A program made the translations under genes and the position numbers. A stretch of DNA of 64,000 nt, from the NCBI GenBank assembly GCA_902578935.1, contig CACHEU010000003.1:43747-107746 (forward strand), given 5' to 3'. This stretch comes from an uncultured Pelagibacteraceae bacterium (lineage in GTDB: Bacteria; Pseudomonadota; Alphaproteobacteria; Pelagibacterales; Pelagibacteraceae). This document shows, in pieces, positions 46,129-52,755 of this stretch; within the stretch, counting starts at the first letter, position 1; each line of letters begins with the position of its first letter. Under the pieces are notes generated by a model. It was not told the DNA's origin and searched no databases. It saw nothing but the letters and a program-made list of their open reading frames with translations.

Positions 46129-47943
46129 GATTAAATACTTATCAATCTTATTGTGAATTTTATAATTTTTTTCCAAATAATTAAAAACTATTGGCAATAA
46201 TTTGCTTGGGGAATTGTTTATATAACGCTCGTTCTTTTTTATTATTATTTTATCTGACTTTGAAAGTTTTAATAAATCAATATACTCACTTTGGAGTTTT
46301 CTACCACCAATTGACCACGGATAATAAAACTTATTACAAGTTGGTTTAGATAGAACAAAAGGTATAGCCGCTTCGTAGGTCAAGTTATTTATACATTCTT
46401 CACCTTCAAGCTCATCCCTTAATTTTTTATAATTTACTATATTGTTTTCATTATAGTAATAATCATTGCTATGCTTTTTATACGATATCAAAGCCAATTG
46501 TTTCTCTTCTAAAACTTTACCGTTAATAAATATTATTTTTGAGATAAAGATAATAATAATGGACACAACTATTAAACTTAAAAGTTTTAAATAATTTTTT
46601 TTAATCAATTTTTTTTCTAATGATACTCCCAGATTTATTAAAAAAATATAGGCTAGAGAAATGTACAGCCAACTCATTGCTCCTCTCATATGGGGCCCAT
46701 CAGATCTACCAAGGGCTGTTTTATAACTTACAATTGATACAATAAATAAAAAAATTAAAATAATTTTATTATTATTTGTTAGTTTTTCACTTTTTGATAG
46801 ACAATAAAAAAATGTTAGAAAAGTAGTTAATAAAATTAATATTAGATTTTTACCTGCTCTAGAGGAACCAATTTCATCTCCAAATGGAGTAGGATGAATA
46901 ATTCCGTGAATGTATTCCATGTTCGAGTAAATCCAAATTGAATTACTTAAAAAATTTAAAAATTCTTCATGTCCAAATGTTATATAAAAGCTTATCCAGC
47001 CAATGAACATCGAAAGAACAACGATTAATAGATTTTTTAAATTTTTATTTATTACTTGAAATATACAAAATAATAATAAAGCAAAGTTTAAATAAGCACC
47101 CTTGTCTAGTCCCCAAAAAATTGAAGCACTTGATAACAAACCAATAGATACAAGACTAATGAAAATTAGATTTTTGTTTAAAACATTCCAAATTAAAATA
47201 AGAAATAAAATGATTGGTATATCTCGATGACCAAATATGGGATTGTTAAAATTTGTTAGTAATAATATTGCTAAAGCAAAAAATAAAAATATAAAATTTT
47301 TGATATTTAAACTAAAATTTTGATAATAACTTAATTGATAAGCAAACATCAATAACAGTAACTGACCCATAAATTGATAAATCGGAAACATAAATCTTGT
47401 ACCACTTATAGATAATTCGTCGAAAATAAAATTACTTAAAATTGGTGTTAAAAATTCATGACCCCAACCAACTGTAATAAAAGATTTTTTCCAAAAACTA
47501 TCATAATAAAAAAAATTTTGACCAGCAGTTAGCCACTGACCTTCATGAAGTGAATCAAATTCTTGTAAAGGAATCTTTAAAAATAATAAATTTAAGAGAA
47601 ACAATAACAATATAAAAAAAAATAACCTTAAGTTTGATTGCTTGTTAGATATTTGGGAATAATTTGATGTTTTACTATAATTTAAGAATGTTAATTGAAA
47701 ATTATTTGATATCTTAAGATAGGATAAATATAAAATTGATGGTAGGCCTATAAAAAAAATAAATCTTAAAATTTCATTCCAGTGACTATAATTATTTTTT
47801 ACATAAACTGATTCTTGGAAATTTTTTATTGTTTCTTCAGAGGGTAGAAAATGTATATATTTCCATATCAAGGTGGAAATAATTATTGATAGTAAAATAA
47901 TTAAAAACGCTACAATTTTAGTTTTAGTAGATTGCATTAACAT
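46111..47943 (-). CDS. Large polytopic membrane protein, GT-C-like (function unknown)
   Basis: A 610-aa protein with about 12 hydrophobic helices and a C-terminal soluble portion of roughly 130 residues. A charged loop after the third helix reads DSLHEGQWLTAGQNFFYYDS, of the kind seen in GT-C glycosyltransferases where an early periplasmic acidic loop binds the sugar donor. No family is recognised with confidence. A second loop has GRSDGPHMRGAMSW. The final domain contains two Cys (EECINNLTY, KPTCNKFYY) that could form a disulfide outside the membrane. It probably belongs to the preceding glycan cluster. Confidence 0.7.
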   Translation of the reverse strand: MLMQSTKTKIVAFLIILLSIIISTLIWKYIHFLPSEETIKNFQESVYVKNNYSHWNEILRFIFFIGLPSILYLSYLKISNNFQLTFLNYSKTSNYSQISNKQSNLRLFFFILLLFLLNLLFLKIPLQEFDSLHEGQWLTAGQNFFYYDSFWKKSFITVGWGHEFLTPILSNFIFDELSISGTRFMFPIYQFMGQLLLLMFAYQLSYYQNFSLNIKNFIFLFFALAILLLTNFNNPIFGHRDIPIILFLILIWNVLNKNLIFISLVSIGLLSSASIFWGLDKGAYLNFALLLFCIFQVINKNLKNLLIVVLSMFIGWISFYITFGHEEFLNFLSNSIWIYSNMEYIHGIIHPTPFGDEIGSSRAGKNLILILLTTFLTFFYCLSKSEKLTNNNKIILIFLFIVSIVSYKTALGRSDGPHMRGAMSWLYISLAYIFLINLGVSLEKKLIKKNYLKLLSLIVVSIIIIFISKIIFINGKVLEEKQLALISYKKHSNDYYYNENNIVNYKKLRDELEGEECINNLTYEAAIPFVLSKPTCNKFYYPWSIGGRKLQSEYIDLLKLSKSDKIIIKKNERYINNSPSKLLPIVFNYLEKNYKIHNKIDKYLILKRNM

Positions 47944-48015
47944 TTATGTTATAATTATTAGCATGTTTGTTTATAAAACTCTAAACCTTCGGTCCTGCTA
48001 ATCTCTTAAATCTAA

Positions 48016-48104
48016 GGAGAGATGGCTGAGCGGTTTAAAGCGCACGCTTGGAGAGCGTGTATACCCTCTGGGTATCGTGGGTTCGAATCCCACTCTCTCC
48101 GCCA
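48016..48104 (+). tRNA. tRNA-Ser (anticodon GGA)
   Basis: An 89-nt class II tRNA. Acceptor arms GGAGAGA (48016-48022) and TCTCTCC (48094-48100) pair fully. The anticodon stem CACGC/GCGTG encloses TTGGAGA with anticodon GGA. A long variable arm (TACCCTCTGGGTA) is present, and CCA is encoded at 48102-48104. Confidence 0.97.
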
Positions 48105-48213
48105 CAATTATAGTTGTACACATTTTGAGCCCCAAAAGCCTTGTTATGACTCACTAATAGGACATGAGATATTTGATAGAGACAAGACACAATAGATGGT
48201 AAAAGAGTCAAGT
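48105..48213 (+). ncRNA. Candidate leader or small RNA between tRNA-Ser and the 71-aa gene
   Basis: This 109-nt segment has no convincing ORF on either strand yet is followed directly by a strong terminator. TGACTC (48147-48152) can pair with GAGTCA (48205-48210) to close a domain. It could be the 3' trailer of the tRNA transcript, a small RNA, or an attenuating leader for the small membrane-protein gene. No known RNA family is recognised. Confidence 0.35.
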
Positions 48214-48248
48214 ACAAAACGAATCAGTTGTTCGTTTTGTTTTTTGTT
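48214..48248 (+). terminator. Intrinsic terminator or attenuator before the 71-aa gene
   Basis: A perfect 10-bp stem, ACAAAACGAA (48214-48223) with TTCGTTTTGT (48231-48240), with a 7-nt loop is followed by TTTTTGTTT. It ends 21 nt before the start codon at 48270, so it either closes an upstream RNA or attenuates the gene. Confidence 0.8.
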
Positions 48249-48269
48249 TAACAAAAAAAGAGGGAAGTT

Positions 48270-48485
48270 ATGAAAATGTTAGCAGGACTATCATCAACTA
48301 TATCTTCTCTGACTAAAGTAGTTATATCACTACTTGGGTTGGGAATCGTTGTTTCGCTACTTGGTGGAAACGTTCCATTCGTAGGCGGGATAGCAGACAA
48401 TATAGTTGGACTAGTACAGTCTTTAGGTGATGCAGGCATAGTTGGCTTAGTAGCAGCTATAATCATCTTAGGATTTTACAAGTAA
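48270..48485 (+). CDS. 71-aa small membrane protein, copy 1 of a tandem pair
   Basis: A Gly-rich hydrophobic protein with two predicted membrane segments (about residues 14-31 and 55-70) joined by GNVPFVGGIADNIVGLVQSL. A strong ribosome site AGAGGGAAG (48259-48267) precedes the ATG, suggesting high expression. The protein two genes on (48607) has the same plan and shares the NV-x-F-x-G, N-x-V-x-L and LG-x-x-GI positions, so the two are paralogues. No family is recognised. A holin-like or membrane-organising role is possible but unsupported. Confidence 0.8.
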   Translation: MKMLAGLSSTISSLTKVVISLLGLGIVVSLLGGNVPFVGGIADNIVGLVQSLGDAGIVGLVAAIIILGFYK

Positions 48486-48496
48486 ATAAAATATTA

Positions 48497-48521
48497 GCAG
48501 CTGAGAACCTCCCAGAGCTGC
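48497..48521 (+). other. RNA hairpin after the 71-aa gene
   Basis: GCAGCT (48497-48502) pairs with AGCTGC (48516-48521), and GAG (48503-48505) with CTC (48509-48511) inside. No T run follows, so it is probably a transcript-stabilising or processing hairpin and not a terminator. It is the first of two adjacent hairpins in this spacer. Confidence 0.6.
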
Positions 48522-48527
48522 AATGTT

Positions 48528-48587
48528 GTTTGTGCCCCGGTCTTTCCCCCTTAATTAATTAATTAAGACTAGGTTGGGGCAACAAAC
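48528..48587 (+). other. Long structured RNA element before the 78-aa gene
   Basis: GTTTGTGCCCC (48528-48538) pairs with GGGGC-A-ACAAAC (48576-48587) in an 11-bp helix with one bulged A. Inside, GTCTT (48540-48544) pairs with AAGAC (48565-48569) around a CCCCC tract and a self-complementary TTAATTAATTAATTAA. It lacks a T tail and ends a few bases before the AAAGGATG ribosome site of the next gene, so it looks like a leader element of that gene. No known riboswitch family is recognised. Confidence 0.65.
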
Positions 48588-48606
48588 TTGAAAGGATGAA
48601 ATTATT

Positions 48607-48843
48607 ATGAAAAATTGGATATCTAAAATCAAATACTATTTAAATACTTTTATAGAGGTTGGTGTTCTCTTGCTGGCTGTATCAGTTATTGCAGAAGTAA
48701 TATTTGGACCTAATGTTGCCTTTTTTGGTTCTCAGGTTACAGAAAATTTAGTCAGATTACTTAATAATTTGGGAAGTCAAGGGATCGCAGCATTAATAAT
48801 TGTGTTTGCTGTAATATTTGCATACAGAAAATTATTAAAATAA
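48607..48843 (+). CDS. 78-aa small membrane protein, copy 2 of a tandem pair
   Basis: A small protein with a basic N-terminus (MKNWISKIKYYL), a TM segment (VGVLLLAVSVIAEVIF), a central loop GPNVAFFGSQVTENLVRLL and a second TM segment ending in the basic AYRKLLK. The loop and second helix align with the 71-aa upstream protein. The ribosome site AAAGGATG (48591-48598) lies at good spacing. A terminator follows at once, so the pair forms a defined unit. No family is recognised. Confidence 0.8.
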   Translation: MKNWISKIKYYLNTFIEVGVLLLAVSVIAEVIFGPNVAFFGSQVTENLVRLLNNLGSQGIAALIIVFAVIFAYRKLLK

Positions 48844-48859
48844 TCCTTTAATTTTAATC

Positions 48860-48912
48860 AAAGCAATCTACTAGCAGAAAAAATTCTGTGGGTATTTTGC
48901 TTTATTTTTTTT
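48860..48912 (+). terminator. Terminator after the 78-aa gene
   Basis: Outer stem AAAGCAA (48860-48866) with TTGCTTT (48897-48903) encloses an inner hairpin CAGAA/TTCTG (48875-48888). It is followed by a long T run (48905-48913). The two-tier stem is less regular than the other terminators here, but the T tail is strong. Confidence 0.75.
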
Positions 48913-48934
48913 TAATCAGTTTTAGTTATGTTAT

Positions 48935-48940
48935 TATAAA
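48935..48940 (+). promoter_or_regulatory. Candidate -10 element for the 18-aa microprotein
   Basis: TATAAA at 48935-48940 lies 17 nt after a weak -35-like TTAATC (48912-48917) and 33 nt before the microprotein ATG, downstream of the preceding terminator. It is a consensus match only. Confidence 0.3.
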
Positions 48941-48973
48941 ATCTAAGTTGCAAATAATAACAAAAAGGAAACA

Positions 48974-49030
48974 ATGAGTGGTTTAGAAATTTTAGCAGTT
49001 GTTGCGGTTATTTATTTATTAGTTAAGTAA
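48974..49030 (+). CDS. 18-aa hydrophobic microprotein (candidate)
   Basis: ATG at 48974 opens an 18-codon frame, MSGLEILAVVAVIYLLVK, forming a single short hydrophobic helix with a terminal Lys. AAAGGAAA (48964-48971) is a clear ribosome-binding sequence 4 nt ahead, and the unit is insulated by a terminator upstream. The pattern recalls KdpF-like membrane peptides, but no kdp genes are nearby and the ORF is shorter. Real translation is plausible but not proven. Confidence 0.5.
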   Translation: MSGLEILAVVAVIYLLVK

Positions 49031-49048
49031 ATAGAAAAAACTTTTGAT

Positions 49049-49117
49049 TTAGAAAAGATATTTATCTCCAAGATAAAATAATAGTCCTATAGCTATACCA
49101 AGCAATATCCAGTGCAT
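49049..49117 (-). CDS. 22-aa hydrophobic microprotein after the NlpC/P60 gene (candidate)
   Basis: The minus-strand ATG at 49117 lies one base beyond the NlpC/P60 stop codon and opens a 22-codon frame (MHWILLGIAIGLLFYLGDKY and two more residues). It is almost all one membrane helix. Position at the end of the operon suggests re-initiation after the hydrolase. It faces the 18-aa ORF tail to tail. There is no homology evidence. Confidence 0.35.
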   Translation of the reverse strand: MHWILLGIAIGLLFYLGDKYLF

Positions 49118-49118
49118 T

Positions 49119-49862
49119 TTAAATTCTTTTAATACTCGTCACTTTTAAATTAGCAGTTCTATAAATCCTATCAATAGTTTTTTTGATGCTCATAATAACA
49201 ACTTTCTTCATGGGACCGTAGGCGTGAATTAATTTATTTTTAGATAAGACGATTGCAACATGGCCTTTCCAAAAAATTAGGTCATTTTTCTTTATATTTT
49301 TTAAACCAATCTTTTTCTTAAAATATTTTTCCTGATCTTTCGAGTCCCTAGGGCAGAATTTATTATTTTGATTTATTAATAATTGAACTAGTGCAGAACA
49401 ATCTATACCTTTATAACTTTTTCCACCCCACAAATATCTTGTATTTTTAAACAGTTTTATATCTTTAAAAATATTTTTATATTTAAAATTATTTTTCTTT
49501 AAATCAGAAGTTCTAATCCAGTATTTTCCAAATTTACCAAATTTACCATTTTTTTTAATTATTCTTATTCTAGATTCGTAAGGAAGAAATTTTTGTAATT
49601 TTTTCTTTGAACTGGGCTTGCTAAACAACCTTGCTTTTAAAACAGAGACTTTAAAATTTGGTTTGATAGGTTTGGAAAATTTTTTATTTTTAATGTATCC
49701 AATATAGCCATCTTTTTTTATTCTGATTTTATCCCAGTCACTATGTTTTTTTATTACTTTAAAATTATCACCATAAAGTAATTGAGTATCGATCTTAGAT
49801 TTTAGGCTCTTCTTTTTATAGAGATTGACTATAGGTAAATTGTTTCCAAAACTATTTTTCAC
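49119..49862 (-). CDS. NlpC/P60 peptidase with SH3-like domains
   Basis: A 247-aa cysteine peptidase. Residues about 10-120 hold two bacterial SH3-like modules (SDWDKIRIKKDGYIGYI, then a second). The C-terminal NlpC/P60 domain has the nucleophile in YKGIDCSALVQLL and the catalytic His in FWKGHVAIVLS. There is no signal peptide, so it may act in the cytoplasm on murein peptides, like the recycling hydrolase YkfC. The upstream AmpG-like permease, overlapped by 11 nt, supports a peptidoglycan-recycling role. The cell location is inference. Confidence 0.88.
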   Translation of the reverse strand: MKNSFGNNLPIVNLYKKKSLKSKIDTQLLYGDNFKVIKKHSDWDKIRIKKDGYIGYIKNKKFSKPIKPNFKVSVLKARLFSKPSSKKKLQKFLPYESRIRIIKKNGKFGKFGKYWIRTSDLKKNNFKYKNIFKDIKLFKNTRYLWGGKSYKGIDCSALVQLLINQNNKFCPRDSKDQEKYFKKKIGLKNIKKNDLIFWKGHVAIVLSKNKLIHAYGPMKKVVIMSIKKTIDRIYRTANLKVTSIKRI

Positions 49863-51228
49863 TTAACTTTATATTGTTTTTAATCATATAAAGAAAAATC
49901 AGGGAAGGTATTACCATAACGGCTGTGATTACAAAAAATATGCCCCAATCACCATTTAGCCAGTCTACCATTGCTCCCGACGAAGCTGCCAGTGTAGTTC
50001 TTCCTGCTGTTCCAATTGAAGCAAGAAGAGCATATTGAGTTGCTGTATAAGTTCTGTCCACCAACATTGAAATGAAAGCTACAAAAGCAACGGTCGCAAA
50101 TGCTGCGGCCATATCATCAAAAATTACTGCTACTGCAAAGAGCCACTCGGATTTTCCTGTCCAAGCAAGAGCAGAAAACAAAAGATTTGTGGATGCCATC
50201 AATATTCCTGAAACAAACATTGCTTTAATCACACCTGATCGGATAGCAAATAGCCCACCTAAAAGAGTAAAGACAACTGTGGTGATCCATCCCAAGCCTT
50301 TAGAATAAATTGCTATATCTCCTTTTGAGAAACCTATTTCTTTATAAAATACTATAGACATCCGTCCAAGAAAGGCTTCTCCAATTTTGAAAAGAAATAC
50401 AAAACCTAAAATTCCTAAGGCAATTTTAAATCCATTTTTTTTGAAAAAACTTATTATAGGACCAGCAATTGTTCCACTAATCCACGCAGCCGATTTTGTT
50501 GCAAAATTAGAAGACCCTAGTTTGCTTTGAATCATTTCGTCGGTTCTTCTTTGCGCTTCTTGTCTTTCCGTAGGCTGCCCTTCATGGACAAACATCAAAC
50601 CAATGTTGCAAGCAATAATAACTATGCCAAGAATTAGGAAAGTAAGCTGCCAATAATTTTCAAATCCTGCATTTTGAAAATATTCTGCAGCATTTAGCGC
50701 AATTACTCCACCAAGTTTATATCCGGTCCACCAACCAACGACAGCCATAGCAGCTCCAGCCTGCATTGATTTTCCCTCGTCTTTTCCAATTTGTTCAATT
50801 CTTAACGCATCTACAGTGATATCTTGAGTTGCTGAAGCTATTGCAATAATTAAACCAACAGTAATTACTAACGCAAGATTTGCTGTGGGGTCTACTAAGT
50901 TCCAACAGAGTAAACTTAATAAAATAACGAGCTGCATAACTATGATCCAGCCACGACGATGCCCAACTTTGTTGGTTAACCAAGGAATACGAATTCTATC
51001 AATTAGTGGAGCCCATAAATAATTAAATGCATAAACTGCAAATATTAGTCCAGCCCAACCTATTGTGCTTCGACTCAAACCTTCTTCTTTTAGCCAAAGA
51101 CTTAAACTACTTCCAATAAGAACCCACGGGAATCCACTTATGACTCCCAACAATAATATTCGAATCATTCTTATATCGAGATAAATTTTGAAAGAATCTT
51201 TAAAACTTTGTTTTTGATATATTTCCAT
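49852..51228 (-). CDS. AmpG-like MFS permease
   Basis: A 458-aa major-facilitator protein with about 12-14 helices. AGLIFAVYAFNYLWAPLIDRI and ASATQDITVDALRIEQI match the AmpG/peptide-acetyl-CoA transporter (PAT) group, which includes muropeptide permeases. It precedes and overlaps the NlpC/P60 gene, so it may import anhydromuropeptides or other cell-wall fragments. Acetyl-CoA transport is the alternative within this group. Confidence 0.85.
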   Translation of the reverse strand: MEIYQKQSFKDSFKIYLDIRMIRILLLGVISGFPWVLIGSSLSLWLKEEGLSRSTIGWAGLIFAVYAFNYLWAPLIDRIRIPWLTNKVGHRRGWIIVMQLVILLSLLCWNLVDPTANLALVITVGLIIAIASATQDITVDALRIEQIGKDEGKSMQAGAAMAVVGWWTGYKLGGVIALNAAEYFQNAGFENYWQLTFLILGIVIIACNIGLMFVHEGQPTERQEAQRRTDEMIQSKLGSSNFATKSAAWISGTIAGPIISFFKKNGFKIALGILGFVFLFKIGEAFLGRMSIVFYKEIGFSKGDIAIYSKGLGWITTVVFTLLGGLFAIRSGVIKAMFVSGILMASTNLLFSALAWTGKSEWLFAVAVIFDDMAAAFATVAFVAFISMLVDRTYTATQYALLASIGTAGRTTLAASSGAMVDWLNGDWGIFFVITAVMVIPSLIFLYMIKNNIKLSEK

Positions 51229-51246
51229 AATTCAGGATACTATAAG

Positions 51247-52698
51247 TTAAATTATGACCTCCAGAAAGAGGGTAAAAAAAAGAACTAATACAGCGAATAT
51301 TTCCAATCTTCCCAGCAACATAGCAAAAGACAGTATCCATTTAGAGGCATTTGAAACTTCACTAAAATTTCCATTAGGCCCTATAATGTCACCAAGGCCA
51401 GGACCAACGTTAGATATAGAGGTAGCAGCCCCAGAAATTGCAGATAAAAAATCAAGCCCAGAAATTGAAAGGAACATTGCAATTATTAGAAACAAAAACA
51501 GGTAGGAAAATATGAATATTATTACAGAGTTTATAAAACTATCCTCAATTTTCTTATTGTTGTAATTAACGATAGAAACACTGTTCGGATAAATTAATTT
51601 TTTTATTTGGTTTCCGATAAAAAGAAATAGTATTTGCAATCTAAATATTTTAATCCCACACGTTGTGGATCCTGCACAACCGCCAATAAACATTAAAAAA
51701 ATAAAAAATATAAGTGGAAATTCTCCCCACAGACTAAAATCATCCGTTACGTAACCTGTTCCAGATAAAATCGAGAGAACATTAAAAGAAGAAATTCTTA
51801 GATTATCTAAAAAAGAATATTCAGTTTTATTCAAAAACAAGTAAAGAAACATTATTAAAATTGAAATTATCACCAGGTAGAAAAAGCCTCTGATTTGTAC
51901 ATCTTGATAAAAAACTGTTTTATTACCTTTGACAAATTTTAAATAGGTTATGAAAGGTATGCTGCCCAAAATAATAAAAATTATAGACGTAAACTCTATA
52001 CCCGGACTTTTGAAATAACCGATAGATTCATTGTGAGTTGAGAATCCTCCTGTAGCTAAAGTAGTTAACGAATGGGCAATACTATCAAATATATCCATAC
52101 CTTGAGTCCAATAAACAAATCCACAAGCTAAAGTTAAAACGGTGTAGATAGAAATTATTGCAAAAGCGACCTCTATTGTTTTTGGTAGTATTTTTTCAGA
52201 GCCAGAAGAATCTGTTTTAAATACTTGCATTCCCCCCACTTTTAAAAGAGGCATAACTGTAGTTGCCATTACAATTATTCCAACTCCGCCCAACCACTGC
52301 ATGATTGCTCTCCAAAGCAAAATACTTTTGGGAGAGTTATCTAGATCAGTAATTATAGTAGATCCGGTAGTGGTTATTCCAGACATGCTTTCAAAAAAAG
52401 ATTCACTAAATGATAAGTTTAAATTTGATAGTAAAAAAGGCAAACTTCCGAACAAGGCAATACTTATCCAAGACAGGGCAGAAAACAAAAAAGCTTGTTG
52501 AAGATTTAATTGATTATCTTTTTTTAAGGTAGCAAGAATTGTTAGTATACCAATAAAAATAGTTATGATAGAGGATGAAAAAAAACTATTACTATTTTCG
52601 TCATAAATTAGTTGGACCATATAAGGTATCAGCATGAAGGCACCCAGAATTACCAACAAGATACCAACAATAAAAAAAACAGTTTTATTTGATGTCAT
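51247..52698 (-). CDS. trkH: Trk potassium uptake channel subunit
   Basis: A 483-aa membrane protein of the TrkH/KtrB type with repeated selectivity-filter segments: SMSGITTTGSTI, TLATGGFSTHNES, ILSGTGYVTDDFS and ATSISNVGPGLGDIIG, each containing the filter Gly. It conducts K+ (or Na+/K+) inward across the inner membrane, normally gated by TrkA, which is not in this window. It lies 18 nt upstream of the AmpG-like gene on the same strand and divergent from lysK. Confidence 0.94.
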   Translation of the reverse strand: MTSNKTVFFIVGILLVILGAFMLIPYMVQLIYDENSNSFFSSSIITIFIGILTILATLKKDNQLNLQQAFLFSALSWISIALFGSLPFLLSNLNLSFSESFFESMSGITTTGSTIITDLDNSPKSILLWRAIMQWLGGVGIIVMATTVMPLLKVGGMQVFKTDSSGSEKILPKTIEVAFAIISIYTVLTLACGFVYWTQGMDIFDSIAHSLTTLATGGFSTHNESIGYFKSPGIEFTSIIFIILGSIPFITYLKFVKGNKTVFYQDVQIRGFFYLVIISILIMFLYLFLNKTEYSFLDNLRISSFNVLSILSGTGYVTDDFSLWGEFPLIFFIFLMFIGGCAGSTTCGIKIFRLQILFLFIGNQIKKLIYPNSVSIVNYNNKKIEDSFINSVIIFIFSYLFLFLIIAMFLSISGLDFLSAISGAATSISNVGPGLGDIIGPNGNFSEVSNASKWILSFAMLLGRLEIFAVLVLFFTLFLEVII

Positions 52699-52755
52699 AG
52701 AATTTGAGACAATATTTAAATAGCAATAAAATTCAACTTATTATAAACCTTAATA

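Noticed and set aside
48035..48217. 60-aa minus-strand ORF over tRNA-Ser
   Set aside because: It is the antisense reading of the tRNA; GGESGIRTHDTQRVYTL is a well-known spurious product of tRNA-Ser genes.
48551..48566. TTAA repeat considered as an iteron or origin element
   Set aside because: It is a single short run inside a hairpin loop; there are no DnaA boxes or repeated iterons around it.
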